Origin: Flavobacterium sp.
GTDB taxonomy: Bacteria; Bacteroidota; Bacteroidia; Flavobacteriales; Flavobacteriaceae
DNA: 64,000 nucleotides
NCBI RefSeq assembly: GCF_004211145.1
Contig: NZ_SEBS01000001.1
Span: forward strand, 62,001 to 126,000
Direction of reading: 5' to 3'
Position 1 is the first letter of the stretch, and each line of letters opens with the position of its first letter. Positions 53,801-63,669 of the stretch are shown piece after piece. The notes under the pieces are model-generated. The model was not told the DNA's origin and searched no databases. It saw only the letters and a program-made list of their open reading frames with translations. A program made the position numbers and the translations under genes.

Positions 53801-54415
53801 TTCCAATGGTTTTTCGGTCCGAATTTAATTCCGACGGCTTCCGGAAGCACGTACGACGCGAATCAAATCGGAACGTATTCGGTGATCGCGACGAATGCCC
53901 AAGGTTGTGCTTCGCTTCCGGTTGAGGCGGTCGTGAGTGAAATGTCGCAGGGCGAAAGTTTGGTGATACAGCAATCGAGTGCGTTCAGTGACAACCCGAC
54001 GGTTACGATTACTGTTGTGGGTGGCGACGGACCGTATTCGTATCAATTGGACGACACGGTGCAGTCGTCGAACGTATTCCGCGATGTTTCGGCGGGAACG
54101 CATACGATTACTGTTTTCGATGCATTCTGTACGAATTTAACGGCAACTGTGACGATTGTGAATTACCCGAAATATTTCACTCCGAACAGCGACGGCATAC
54201 ACGATACGTGGAATATTGTCGGAATCGGGAATGCGGTGATTCGGATCTATGACCGATACGGAAAATTGATCAAACAGATCAGCCCCGACGGTTCCGGTTG
54301 GGACGGAAATTACAATGGACGAGCATTGCCGTCGACCGATTACTGGTTCACGATCGACTATATCGAAAACGCTTTGAACAAAACGTTCAACGCCCATTTC
54401 GCATTAAAAAGATAG
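50879..54415 (+). CDS. Large T9SS-exported protein with five Ig-like repeats and a type B sorting domain
   Basis: This 1178-residue secreted protein starts MRNFTLKFTLLFLFASAAHAQ (signal peptide). Residues 25-220 form a beta-rich lectin- or adhesin-like domain (FSAWLMNVYNP, LAIDDISFSACG). After two Ig-like segments come five tandem repeats of about 89 residues beginning LPTA(T/S)IS and containing VCSGxS, VTYxxxAGANQTI and CSQTL, then further Ig-like domains. The C-terminus FTPNSDGIHDTWNIVG, IRIYDRYGKLI, WDGNYNGRALPSTDYWF is the gliding-motility-associated type B sorting domain. Start ATG 50879; the track uses the TTG just before it. Role: surface adhesin or binding protein, inferred. Confidence 0.9.
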   Translation: MRNFTLKFTLLFLFASAAHAQLGFCPGSKGEPIFTENFGNGTTYGPALPAGITTYPFVTGAPNDGQYTLYYHSSLYTTWHYSLDHTPDATNGPNGKMLLVNANAATSGDFYKKTVSGLCVNTTFEFSAWLMNVYNPNTNYCGAGQIPINVRFEIWNASETILLGSGNTGNLMGTTAPLWQQFALVFTTVNETSVVLKMKNNGTGGCGNDLAIDDISFSACGDLTTVSSPSATGSSFATCSNPASLQLNASTVSAVPYFYQWQSSSDGTTWADIPGATNASYNATNITSTTYFRVKAAQDAVNLNSSFCSAISNVFTVSILPTPIPGTNNGDQTICSNESIPTLGVTAAAGTGVNWYSAASGGTLLQSNSPTYTPTTAGIFYAETYDLTSNCIATPRTPVQLMIVALPTATISGTTSICSGNSAIISFSGTPNAIVTYAIDAGANQTITLNASGAASVTTSASSTYTLAGVSLPSPSTCSQTLTGSASITVTNLPTASVSSVPLVCSGSSAVVNFSGTAGAIVTYKVNAGANQTITLNGSGTASVTIPSVTTAMTYTLVNVALPGPSGCSQTLSQSITISPVAIPTASISANPTTVCSGQSSTIMFTGTANATVTYTIDGGANQTITLNASGSATIAASGLTSNRTYSLVNVTSADLNTCSNSASGSVTITVNGLPTATISNTSPVCSGSSAAVNFSGTPNAIVTYSVNSGANQTISLNGSGNASVTVPSVTSATTYTLISVNLAATGCSQALSQSTTVSAVALPTASISANPMTVCSGQNSIVSLNGTPNAVVTYTINAGANQTVTLDASGQASFANPFSSNTTYQLVSVALAGTGCSQTLTGFATVSVNPTPIMAYSGDLSYCEGESVAINLTSDIAGTTFSWTVVENGTSGATSDTGNQIAQTLALTNGNVGTATYTVTPFYNGCPGIPVAITVTIYPLPVPQITDGVICTTGSGANQFYTLDTNLDPATHSFQWFFGPNLIPTASGSTYDANQIGTYSVIATNAQGCASLPVEAVVSEMSQGESLVIQQSSAFSDNPTVTITVVGGDGPYSYQLDDTVQSSNVFRDVSAGTHTITVFDAFCTNLTATVTIVNYPKYFTPNSDGIHDTWNIVGIGNAVIRIYDRYGKLIKQISPDGSGWDGNYNGRALPSTDYWFTIDYIENALNKTFNAHFALKR
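52094..53430 (+). repeat. Five ~267-bp coding tandem repeats
   Basis: The five Ig-like repeats are also similar in DNA: phrases such as GCGAACCAGACGATCAC recur at the same phase. This could allow recombination that changes repeat number, and it could also cause assembly collapse. Confidence 0.8.
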
Positions 54416-54697
54416 TTTGCGCGTTTTCGAGCGGATTTCGGCCAAAAACGTCCAAAGAAAACGTTGTAGTAAGCATCGTAAAGCATCGAAAAAACCATAC
54501 AACAACTATACATTAGCGGTTTTTATAAGTTAGTCAAACGCTTTATAATTCGTTATTGTGGAAGATTTTATCGACCAACTCAATCGTTTTCATAAATATT
54601 TGGTTGTATAGTTTATATATGCGATAATTGCAGACTACGTAATTATGTTATTATTTATTTTAGCTTTCGACAAATTTAATTCCTAAAAATGTGTGAT

Positions 54698-56293
54698 ATG
54701 AAAAAAATTACCCAATTAGTAGTATTAACGATCGCGTTGCTGAACGGAGTCTTCGTTTACGCCCAACCGACCACTAATGCGCCTACCCCTACAAATGCCG
54801 CGGCAGATGTAATCTCTATATATGGTGATTCGTTCCCGAGCGTGGCAACAAATTACAACCCGAACTGGGGACAAACCGGTCAGGTGAACCCATCGTACGA
54901 TCCGGGAACCGGAAACCTGGTGTTGGCGTATACCAATTTCAATTATCAGGGAACCGAGTTGACGAACCAGAACGCGTCGGGCATGGAATTCCTTCATATC
55001 GACATCTGGACATCGACCGCGACCAATATTAAAGTTTCGCCTATCAACGGCGGCAGCGGAACCGGAACTCCAGAAGTTCTGGTCGACGTTCCATTGGTGC
55101 AGAATGGATGGAGCAGCGTCAACCTTCCAAAAAGCGCGTTCACGGGCATGAGCTGGGATGCGGTTTATCAAATCAAGTTCGATGGACAAAACGGCGCAAA
55201 CCCGTCGGCTATCTATCTCGACAATATCTATTTCTGGAAAACACCTACGGCGGCCGGGTCTGACGCGTCCTTGAGCGATTTGAAAGTGGACGGAACGACA
55301 GTGCCCGGATTCACTTCTTCGGTTACGAATTACACGGTCGAACTCGTCGTCGGGACAACTACGGTACCACAAATCACCGGCTCGACTACGACTGACGCGA
55401 ATGCAACGGTTACTTCGACTACGCAGGCGTCGGGAATTCCGGGAACTGCATCGGTTTTGGTCACTTCGGCCAATGGAAACGTTACGAAAACATATACCGT
55501 GAATTTTGTGGCATCGCTTCCGAACCCATCGCCTCAACCGGCAACTCCAAACATGGAAGTCCTAAGCCTTTACGGCGACACGGGCGGATTTACGAACATC
55601 TGGACACCGAACTACAACTTCGGCGTTTTTGCCGGAAAACCGGATCTCGACCCGACAGCGGGCGTGAATGAAGCGATCAAAATGAATTTCGCGGTCGCAG
55701 GTTATGGCGAAGGAACTGATTTGGTGACGAATATTTCAACATATCAATGGCTACACTTCGATTATTTCGCGGATGGAACTTCTACGCAATTGCGTTTCAT
55801 CATCATCGGCAACGTAGGCGGTGTCGTAACCGAATACAACTACGAATTGAATACGACTGGCGGCGGAAACGGATCACTCACGGCCGGTTCTTGGCAAAGT
55901 GTGAACGTACCGTTGAGCTTCTTTACGGGATTGGGCTTCAACAAGGCGAATTTCTTCCAGTTCAAATTGGGAACTTCTTCAAACTTGGTGTCTAACATCA
56001 TATACTTCGACAATATTTACTTCTCGGTGAACGAGCCGCTATTGCAATCGGAAGGTTTTGCAAAGGCGACATTCAGCGCGTATCCGAACCCGACTCGCAA
56101 CGAGTGGAATATCAACGCGACCCAGAACATTACTTCGGTTACCGTTTTCGATATTTCAGGAAAGCAGATCAAAGCGTTGCAACCGAACGATTTAAATGCC
56201 GTGATCGACGCATCGGAACTGTCGAACGGAATCTACTTCGCCAACGTCCTTACTGACGGCGGCAGCAAAACGATTAAACTTGTTAAGAATTGA
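54698..56293 (+). CDS. T9SS-exported protein with two DVISIYGD-type beta-sandwich modules
   Basis: This 531-residue protein (signal peptide ending VFVYAQ) has two copies of a module seen as an accessory domain of bacteroidetal glycosidases: ADVISIYGDSF...NPNWGQ with FLHIDIWT and IYLDNIYFWK (about residues 35-185), and a diverged copy MEVLSLYGD...IYFDNIYFS (about 285-440). Between them is a cadherin-like beta-sandwich (SDASLSDLKVDGTTVPGF). The C-terminus AYPNPTRNEWNI, VTVFDISGKQI, NGIYFANVLTDGGSKTIKLVK is a type A T9SS sorting domain. No catalytic domain is present; glycan binding is a guess. The 282-bp gap upstream holds no clear promoter. Confidence 0.87.
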   Translation: MKKITQLVVLTIALLNGVFVYAQPTTNAPTPTNAAADVISIYGDSFPSVATNYNPNWGQTGQVNPSYDPGTGNLVLAYTNFNYQGTELTNQNASGMEFLHIDIWTSTATNIKVSPINGGSGTGTPEVLVDVPLVQNGWSSVNLPKSAFTGMSWDAVYQIKFDGQNGANPSAIYLDNIYFWKTPTAAGSDASLSDLKVDGTTVPGFTSSVTNYTVELVVGTTTVPQITGSTTTDANATVTSTTQASGIPGTASVLVTSANGNVTKTYTVNFVASLPNPSPQPATPNMEVLSLYGDTGGFTNIWTPNYNFGVFAGKPDLDPTAGVNEAIKMNFAVAGYGEGTDLVTNISTYQWLHFDYFADGTSTQLRFIIIGNVGGVVTEYNYELNTTGGGNGSLTAGSWQSVNVPLSFFTGLGFNKANFFQFKLGTSSNLVSNIIYFDNIYFSVNEPLLQSEGFAKATFSAYPNPTRNEWNINATQNITSVTVFDISGKQIKALQPNDLNAVIDASELSNGIYFANVLTDGGSKTIKLVKN

Positions 56294-56303
56294 TGTAATG
56301 CAC

Positions 56304-56340
56304 AAAGGCAAACTGTCGTGAGATGGTTTGCCTTTCTTTT
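56304..56340 (+). terminator. Rho-independent terminator
   Basis: AAAGGCAAAC and GTTTGCCTTT form a perfect 10-bp stem with a 12-base loop followed by TCTTTT, just after the 531-residue T9SS protein gene. Confidence 0.88.
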
Positions 56341-56538
56341 TATCAGTTCCTGGAAATTCCCCAATCTCCAATCACCTGCATTTTTTTTACCCTTTTCACG
56401 AAAACGATATAGCGTTTACGGGAAGGTCGGCTAGTGTCTTGACTAACCAACAAGATCTGGCAAAAACGAATGAATATGAACAAAGCAGCTGAGGAAAATT
56501 CCTTAGAGATTAACAACCATTATGAAAACCAAACGATT

Positions 56539-59500
56539 ATGAAGAACATTAAAAACCTGATCCTGCTACTGCTTGTATTTGTGGCGGGCATCGATGGTAG
56601 CGTCGCCCAGAACACGCAATGCGCGGGCACATCTACCCAACTGTCCCAAGGTAGCGGCATGGCCGAATACCGGTACAAATTCACGACGTCAGGCAATGAC
56701 GTGACCGTGGAATTTGAGGGCTTGACGCCAGTGACCGGACTCGTCTGCTACGCCTGGACATTCAATCCCGGCTTTGCCGAATTGCCGATGACAAACGTGG
56801 GCGGACAAACCTTCCGACGTACGTACACGAACGTAACACCGGGCAGTACTTTTACCGTCGCGTGTAAATTCGAATGGGCCGCGGGCGGATTCGCCGTTAC
56901 CCAACAATTCCAGTACACGGTCGGAAACGACTGCGGAGGCGGAAGTTCGCTTCCTGCACCGACAATCGGAACATTCACCGTTCCCGCAAAAGTTTTGGGC
57001 GACGCTGATTTCGCGATCACGGCACCGACTTCAAACAGCGCCGGTGCTTTCACGTACACGAGCAGCAATACCGGAGTTGCCACGATCGTGGGCGGAAACA
57101 GCATCCATATCGTAGGTGGCGGAACATCGACCATCATGGCTACACAAGCGGCGACTGCTAGCTATTCATCGGGAAGCACGACCGCTACGTTTACGGTTAC
57201 GGTTCCGAACACGACACCTGCGGCAGGACCTGCGGCTCCACCGGCGAGAAATCCTTGGGACGTTTTGTCTCAATACGGCGCGGCCTATACGAACCAACCT
57301 GGCGTTATTTTCGACAATTTTGGCGGAAGTACGATCGTGGGCGACGTTACGCTTGCCGACAACAGCGTCGTCAAAAAATACATCAACCACAGTTATTCAG
57401 GAATCTCGACGAATGGCGCGCTGGATTTGAATGTGTCGGCAATGACGCATCTGCACATCGACGTTTGGTCGCCTGATTTCGTGTCGTTCAAGATAAAACT
57501 CGAAGCCGCGAATGGCAGCAACATCGAATTGGAAGTTCCGGGCGCGAAATCCCAAGGCACTTGGAATTCTTACGACATCCCATTGAGTTCTTATTCGGCC
57601 GTTGATTTGGCACATTTGAAATATATCGTTCCGGTTACTTTCAATCCGAACAACACTACACTTTTCATCACCAACGTATATTTTTACCGACCTGCGACGA
57701 TACAACCTCCGACATTGGGAGCGTTCACGGTTCCGGCTAAAAACGTAGGCGATGCTGATTTCGCGATCACAGCACCGACATCAAACAGTGCCGGAGCATG
57801 GTCATACACAAGCAGCAACACGGCTGTAGCGACGATCGTCGGAGGCAACATGATTCATATCGTCGGAGGCGGATCATCGACCATCACCGCGACCCAAGCT
57901 GCGAACGGCCCATACGGACAAGGTGTCGCGACGGCTACGTTCACCGTTAATTTCCCGGATCCGGGCGCATCGCCGACACAACCTGCGAGAAACCCCGCGG
58001 ATGTGGTTTCGATTTTCGCGAATCCGTACTACACGGACATTGCAGGAACCGACTTCAACCCGAACTGGGGACAAACGTCGAACCACCCGAACAACCTGAC
58101 TACGCCATCATACGGTGGCAACCAAGTCAAACAATATCAAAATTCAGGCACGTATCAAGGAACGGCCTTTGCAAACACCGACGCCACGTCGATAAACAAA
58201 TTGCATGTGGACGTGTACTCGCCTACGCTCAATTCGATCCGTTTGGTGTTGATCACCGCGGGCTCTGGAGAATCAGGCTACACGCTCGCTTTGACGCCGG
58301 GTGTTTGGAACAGCTTCAACATCGACGTGAACGCTGCGAATTTCCCAGCGGTAAATCTCGCACTGATCAACCAGATCAAATACGACGAACCTAAAGTGGG
58401 CGCGGCGATTACGGGAGGCCAGATTTTCGCGATCGACAATTTGTATTTCTTCCGTGAGGTAGGAACGGCACCGACACTCGGAGCATTCACCGTCCCTGCG
58501 AAAGTCTTGGGCGACGCAGACTTTGCAATCACGCCTCCGACTTCAAATAGTCCCGGAGCGTTTTCATACAGCAGCAGCAACACTGCGGTAGCGACTGTGA
58601 TCGGTGGAAACCTGCACATCGTTGGCGCTGGTTCGTCGACCATCACGGCGACACAGGCTGCGAGCGGCAGTTATACATCGGCGAGCACGACGGCAGTATT
58701 TACGGTAACGGTTCCGCCGTTGACGACTCCTGCTCCGACACCTCCGGCAAGAAACCCTTGGGATGTGATTTCGATGTACAGCAATGCTTACGCGACTTCA
58801 TCTTCTCCTTCATGGCAAAATGCGTCCACGACGACCGACGAACTGCTTCAAGGCAACGACACCAAGAAAATATCGAATTTCCTTGTTGAAATCCTAAACT
58901 TCCAGGCAACCGATTTGACTGCGATGACGATGATGCACATCGATGTCTATTCAGAAGACTGCACAGGATTGAACCTTTGGCTGCAAAACAACGGCGACCG
59001 CGTGGCACAACGTTCGGTTACGTTGAACCAATGGAACAGCTTCGACATTCCTTTGTCGACGTATTCCAACCAAGGCCTTAACATGACCGGCGTATTCTTC
59101 CTCAAGTTCGAAGGTTTGAACGGCCCGGGCAAAACCATTTACGTGGATAACGTTTACTTCTATCGTCCGGCGACTTCATTGCCTCCGACATTGACCGACT
59201 TCTCGGTTCCGGCACAACCATTCGGCGCCGCTCCGTTTACATTGACGGCTCCGAATTCAAACAGCGCGGGCGCATTCACGTACACGAGCAGTAATCCTGC
59301 AGTTGCGACTATAAGCGGAAACACCGTGACTGTCGTCGGTCCTGGAACATCTACGATCACGGCTACTCAGGCCGCTGACGGAAGTTATGGTTCGGCAAGC
59401 ATCACGGCTCAATTGGTCGTAGCGTATCCGACTCCCGGACCTTCACCGATTCCACCGACAAGAACACCGGATCGCGTCGTTTCTATGTATACGGGAACTC

Positions 59501-61281
59501 CGTCGACTTACGCAAACGCGATTACGGCCGTGCGTTCGAACTGGACGGGAGCGACCACGTTGACTGAAATCCCGAACGGAACGAACACAGCTTTGCGTTT
59601 GGACAACTTTGGCTTCTTAGGTCTTGTCGACCAAAACGAAACGCTATTCGATGTTACGGGCATGAGCCATTTGCACGTCGACATATATCTAAATGCGCCT
59701 TTGAACGCGAATCTTGCGCAGTCGAACGTGATGATCTTCTTGATTTCAAACGGAGATCACATGTACACCGCGTCTAACTTGCACGCAGGTTGGAACTCGG
59801 TCAGCATTCCGATGACGGCTTTTCCTGCCGCGACGTTGAACAACGTTTACGGATTGAAATTCGAACAGAACGTTACCGCTCCGACGCAGATCTACATCGA
59901 CAACGTGTATTTCAGCAACGAATGTTATACGTATTACGCCGATGCCGATGGAGATACTTATGGTGATCCGAACAATTCTCTCGCGTTGTGCGCGCCTCAA
60001 TCAGGCTATGTCTTGGACAACACCGATTGTAACGACGCCATCGCAGCGGTTCACCCAGGCGCTTCTGAAGTTCCTTACAACGGAGTCGATGACGACTGCG
60101 ACGGAACTATCGACGAAGGCAGCCAATTGTTGTCTAAAGTTTTGGCTTCCCAATGTGGAACGACGCTTACTACGATCAACTCTTTGATTGGTGCCGTGAG
60201 TTTTGGCGCGCCGGTTGACGGCTACCGTTTCCGCGTTGTGAACACGACTACGAATGCGGTTCAGACAATCGACCGTACGGCTCCGAACTTCCAGTTGACG
60301 GCTCTTGCGACTTACGACTACGCTACGACGTACTCTATTTCAGTTCAATTGCGTCGTAACGGAATCTGGCTTAACTACTACGGAGATCCTTGTTTGGTTT
60401 CAACACCTGCGGTTTTGGATCCGGGTGGAGCGGCTTCGGTCACGCCATCTCAATGTAATATCACGCTTACGAACATCTCGACGCTTATCGCTACTACAAG
60501 TCTGCAAGGCGTTACGGGATATCGTTTCCGTATCACGAACCTTACCGATGCAAGCGCACCGAACCAAATCCAGACGCTTGACCGCACGACACATTGGTTC
60601 TCTCTCACGATGTTGTCGACGTATGCTTACGGCACGACTTACAGCATCGAAGTAGCGTTGAAAACAGGAAACAGCACAACCTATTCAGGTTACGGTTCGC
60701 CTTGTAACATCACGACTCCTGCGGTTCCTGTAATCACGAATCCTGGCGTTGCGACCACGAACAATACGTTGTTCTACACAAGCAGCATGAACCGTGCGAC
60801 TTCGTACCGTTTCGAACTGACGCTTGCAACCGCTCCGTTCACTACGATCATCGTAGACCGTGCGGCGCATTATTTCAGCTTTGGAAATGTTCCGGGATTT
60901 GTTCCTGGCGCACAGTACGCAGTTCGCGTGGCCGTGATGACATCCGGAACTTGGTCTCCGTTCGGGGAAGCTTCATTGGTCACCGCTCCGGGCGCGACTC
61001 GTGGCATGTTCGAGGAAGAGGCGGCACCGGGCATCGCGTTCCGTGCAGTTGCTTATCCGAACCCATATCTGGAAGGATTCTCGCTGGACATGGACACGGC
61101 AAGTGACGAGCGCATTCAGGTAAAAGTCTACGATATGGTAGGCAAATTACTTGACAACCGCGAATTCGCAGTGGACGCGATAGAAATGCAACAGTTCGGC
61201 GAGCGTTATCCGTCGGGTGTTTACAATGTTATTGTGACCCAAGGTGCTTCGGTGAAGACACTCAGGGTTATCAAAAGATAA
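56539..61281 (+). CDS. Giant T9SS surface protein: four Ig-plus-sandwich modules, MopE-like motif, three fibronectin-like repeats
   Basis: This 1580-residue protein (signal peptide ending GSVAQ) has an N-terminal domain to about residue 135, then four tandem units of about 250 residues (starting near 138, 389, 644, 881). Each unit has an Ig-like part (TxxAFTVPAK, [14 protein letters not shown]) and a DVxSxY sandwich ([27 protein letters not shown]). Near 1129-1194 lies an Asp-rich putative metal-binding motif ([36 protein letters not shown]). Three YRFRxxN repeats follow, then a type A sorting domain ([23 protein letters not shown]). No enzyme domain is seen. Start ATG 56539 (MKNIKNL) rather than the track's 56470. 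Confidence 0.88.
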   Translation: MKNIKNLILLLLVFVAGIDGSVAQNTQCAGTSTQLSQGSGMAEYRYKFTTSGNDVTVEFEGLTPVTGLVCYAWTFNPGFAELPMTNVGGQTFRRTYTNVTPGSTFTVACKFEWAAGGFAVTQQFQYTVGNDCGGGSSLPAPTIGTFTVPAKVLGDADFAITAPTSNSAGAFTYTSSNTGVATIVGGNSIHIVGGGTSTIMATQAATASYSSGSTTATFTVTVPNTTPAAGPAAPPARNPWDVLSQYGAAYTNQPGVIFDNFGGSTIVGDVTLADNSVVKKYINHSYSGISTNGALDLNVSAMTHLHIDVWSPDFVSFKIKLEAANGSNIELEVPGAKSQGTWNSYDIPLSSYSAVDLAHLKYIVPVTFNPNNTTLFITNVYFYRPATIQPPTLGAFTVPAKNVGDADFAITAPTSNSAGAWSYTSSNTAVATIVGGNMIHIVGGGSSTITATQAANGPYGQGVATATFTVNFPDPGASPTQPARNPADVVSIFANPYYTDIAGTDFNPNWGQTSNHPNNLTTPSYGGNQVKQYQNSGTYQGTAFANTDATSINKLHVDVYSPTLNSIRLVLITAGSGESGYTLALTPGVWNSFNIDVNAANFPAVNLALINQIKYDEPKVGAAITGGQIFAIDNLYFFREVGTAPTLGAFTVPAKVLGDADFAITPPTSNSPGAFSYSSSNTAVATVIGGNLHIVGAGSSTITATQAASGSYTSASTTAVFTVTVPPLTTPAPTPPARNPWDVISMYSNAYATSSSPSWQNASTTTDELLQGNDTKKISNFLVEILNFQATDLTAMTMMHIDVYSEDCTGLNLWLQNNGDRVAQRSVTLNQWNSFDIPLSTYSNQGLNMTGVFFLKFEGLNGPGKTIYVDNVYFYRPATSLPPTLTDFSVPAQPFGAAPFTLTAPNSNSAGAFTYTSSNPAVATISGNTVTVVGPGTSTITATQAADGSYGSASITAQLVVAYPTPGPSPIPPTRTPDRVVSMYTGTPSTYANAITAVRSNWTGATTLTEIPNGTNTALRLDNFGFLGLVDQNETLFDVTGMSHLHVDIYLNAPLNANLAQSNVMIFLISNGDHMYTASNLHAGWNSVSIPMTAFPAATLNNVYGLKFEQNVTAPTQIYIDNVYFSNECYTYYADADGDTYGDPNNSLALCAPQSGYVLDNTDCNDAIAAVHPGASEVPYNGVDDDCDGTIDEGSQLLSKVLASQCGTTLTTINSLIGAVSFGAPVDGYRFRVVNTTTNAVQTIDRTAPNFQLTALATYDYATTYSISVQLRRNGIWLNYYGDPCLVSTPAVLDPGGAASVTPSQCNITLTNISTLIATTSLQGVTGYRFRITNLTDASAPNQIQTLDRTTHWFSLTMLSTYAYGTTYSIEVALKTGNSTTYSGYGSPCNITTPAVPVITNPGVATTNNTLFYTSSMNRATSYRFELTLATAPFTTIIVDRAAHYFSFGNVPGFVPGAQYAVRVAVMTSGTWSPFGEASLVTAPGATRGMFEEEAAPGIAFRAVAYPNPYLEGFSLDMDTASDERIQVKVYDMVGKLLDNREFAVDAIEMQQFGERYPSGVYNVIVTQGASVKTLRVIKR

Positions 61282-61302
61282 GTTGTGGAGTTATTAATAA
61301 AG

Positions 61303-61330
61303 ACACCTCTCTTAATCGAGGGGTGTTTTT
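61303..61330 (+). terminator. Rho-independent terminator
   Basis: ACACCTCTC pairs with GAGGGGTGT (one G-U pair) and is followed by TTTT. It lies in the 70-bp gap after the giant surface protein gene. Confidence 0.8.
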
Positions 61331-61351
61331 AATTTTCTAAAAATCAAAACT

Positions 61352-63424
61352 ATGACAACCTCAAGAAATAAATTGGCGATAGTGTTCTTGCTGTATTCGG
61401 CGATGAGCATGGCGCAAGTTGGCGTCGGGACGACCTCTCCCGCGGCCACGCTTGACGTTACCGCCGCTAATTTGACGGGAACTACCGTTGACGGCTTATT
61501 GATCCCGAGGGTTTCCAGACTGCGCGCGCAATCCATGGTGGGCACTCCGACCTCGACGGTATTGTACGTGAACGACATCACGAACGGAACGGCCACTGGC
61601 ACAACCGTCAACGTGACAACGACCGGATTTTATTTCTTCAACGGAACCGTTTGGGAAAAACTCGGATCGGGCGCGACGAACGCATGGAATACGACAGGAA
61701 ATTCGGGATTGTCAGGTACGACGAATTTTCTTGGAACGACCGACAACATCGATTTGGCGTTCAGACGAAGCAACACCGCGGCCGGAAAAATCGGAGCGAC
61801 GAGCACGTCTTTCGGAACAAATGCTTTGACAGCCGGAGTTGCAACGAACAACGCGGCCTTCGGGACTAACGCGTTGGCTGCGAGTACCGGAGCCGATAAC
61901 GTCGCTGTCGGAAATGGAACGTTGACATTGAATACGACCGGAATCCAAAACACAGGCGTCGGAAATGCCGCTTTGGCCGTGAATACGGGAAGCGCTTCGA
62001 CGGCCGTCGGTTTTCAGGCATTGAACGCGAATACGTTGGGAAATAATGGAACGGCAGTCGGTTTTCAGGCTTTGTCGAGGAACACGACGCAAAGCAACAA
62101 TACAGGTGTCGGATTCCAAGCGTTGACCAACAGCAACGGAGGCGTAAACAATACCGCTGTCGGATTTCAGTCAGGAGCCGGTCTCACAAGCGGAAGTCGG
62201 AACACATCGGTCGGCAACCAAGCCTTGCAATTAAACGTGACCGGAGCCGAGAATACGGCGGTCGGGAATTATGCATTGGGTCGGAACACGGGATCGGGAA
62301 ATACGGTAATGGGCCACGAAGCCGAATTCGGATCGGGCGTGAACTTCAACAATACGACAGCTATCGGCTGGCATGCGCTTTTCGGAAATTCGGGAAGCAA
62401 CAACACTGCGATCGGATACAATACGCTGCAAGGCAACGGCGCTGCTACGGGAAATACGGCCGTTGGATCGAGTGCGTTGCGCATCAGCACGGGCGCGAAC
62501 AATACCGCGTTCGGAACACAGGCCGGCGATGAACTCCAAACGGGCACAAATAATACCTATGTCGGGTTCGAAGCGGGCAGATACAATACGTTTGCGGCCA
62601 ACAACAATGCGTTTTTCGGTGCCCAGGCAGGACATTTTTCCCAAGGCAGTTTCAACGTCGCCATCGGATCGAACACACTTAAGGCGAATCAGGCTACTTC
62701 GAATAACGTAGCCGTCGGTTATAATGCGCTCACCATCAACGCAGGAACAGGAAATGTTGCGCTTGGTTACAGCGCGGGATCGGCTGAAACGGGTTCGAAC
62801 AAACTCTACATCGAAAATTCAAGTGCCGATGCGAGCAACGCGTTGATATACGGTGAATTCGACACGAACATCGCACGCGTGAACGGAACGTTGCAAGTCA
62901 ACAATCCGGCGAACGCCAACGGTTACGCATTGCCGAACGTACGCGGAACAAACGGCCAAATCCTGCAAACGAACGGCGCGGGAGCGACGAATTGGGTCAC
63001 GAGCCCGAGCGCGACGTTGTCTATGGTGCGCACCAATCTGGCGGCCAATCAAGTCCTCAACGATACGGGCTGGCAAAAGGTGAATTTCAATACCGTCGCG
63101 TTCGATTCGAGCACCGAATTCTCGACAGCGACCGGAAGATTTACGGCCACGAAAGCCGGCTTTTACCGAATCGATGCCGCGATCCATACGACAAGCCAAT
63201 CGAACAACCAGTTTTACTCGGTCGGGATACGCCGCAACGGGCTCTTCTACCAACAGACATCGGCGAATCACTTTGGTAACGGGCCGGTCGACCGCTCGGT
63301 AAGCTGTTTGATCCAGCTTGCAGTAGGCGACTATATCGAGGTCTATTTTGAGAATTACATCAACGGCGCCGAGATTGATTTCTTTAGCGGAAAAACCGTT
63401 TTTGAAGTCCAGCAATTGCGATAG
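61352..63424 (+). CDS. Surface protein with YadA-head-like repeats and a C1q-like C-terminal domain
   Basis: This 690-residue protein (signal peptide ending MSMAQ) begins with VGVGTTSPAATLDV, common in bacteroidetal tail-fibre-like proteins. About 20 repeats of 16-17 residues with the pattern NTAVGxxAL (about residues 150-475) resemble the left-handed beta-roll head repeats of trimeric adhesins. A neck-like segment NKLYIENSSADASNALIYGEF follows. The last 130 residues fit the C1q/TNF jelly roll: FTATKAGFYRIDAAIH and IQLAVGDYIEVYFEN. No T9SS domain or outer-membrane anchor is seen, so the export route is unclear. It is probably a homotrimer. Confidence 0.82.
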   Translation: MTTSRNKLAIVFLLYSAMSMAQVGVGTTSPAATLDVTAANLTGTTVDGLLIPRVSRLRAQSMVGTPTSTVLYVNDITNGTATGTTVNVTTTGFYFFNGTVWEKLGSGATNAWNTTGNSGLSGTTNFLGTTDNIDLAFRRSNTAAGKIGATSTSFGTNALTAGVATNNAAFGTNALAASTGADNVAVGNGTLTLNTTGIQNTGVGNAALAVNTGSASTAVGFQALNANTLGNNGTAVGFQALSRNTTQSNNTGVGFQALTNSNGGVNNTAVGFQSGAGLTSGSRNTSVGNQALQLNVTGAENTAVGNYALGRNTGSGNTVMGHEAEFGSGVNFNNTTAIGWHALFGNSGSNNTAIGYNTLQGNGAATGNTAVGSSALRISTGANNTAFGTQAGDELQTGTNNTYVGFEAGRYNTFAANNNAFFGAQAGHFSQGSFNVAIGSNTLKANQATSNNVAVGYNALTINAGTGNVALGYSAGSAETGSNKLYIENSSADASNALIYGEFDTNIARVNGTLQVNNPANANGYALPNVRGTNGQILQTNGAGATNWVTSPSATLSMVRTNLAANQVLNDTGWQKVNFNTVAFDSSTEFSTATGRFTATKAGFYRIDAAIHTTSQSNNQFYSVGIRRNGLFYQQTSANHFGNGPVDRSVSCLIQLAVGDYIEVYFENYINGAEIDFFSGKTVFEVQQLR

Positions 63425-63460
63425 GCAGTGCTTTCCCGCAAGATTTTAAAAATTTAGACC

Positions 63461-63496
63461 ACAAGCGATTTCCCAACACGGAATCGCTTGTTTTCT
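63461..63496 (+). terminator. Rho-independent terminator
   Basis: ACAAGCGATT pairs perfectly with AATCGCTTGT (10 bp, 11-base loop), followed by TTTCT, downstream of the YadA/C1q-like gene. The rest of the 245-bp gap to the next gene holds nothing I recognise. Confidence 0.85.
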
Positions 63497-63669
63497 AAAA
63501 TTCGGGTCGGACAAAAACAATCGCATCGTCGGGCGCGTGAAAAGTGTTTATTATCGCGTCACAATACTTGCGCGAAATCGATTTCTTAAATTATATTGCG
63601 CCCAGTTTTTTGGCATGTTTACCCCAAACACATTTAATCTATCAATCGCAATCAAAATCATTTGTAAAA

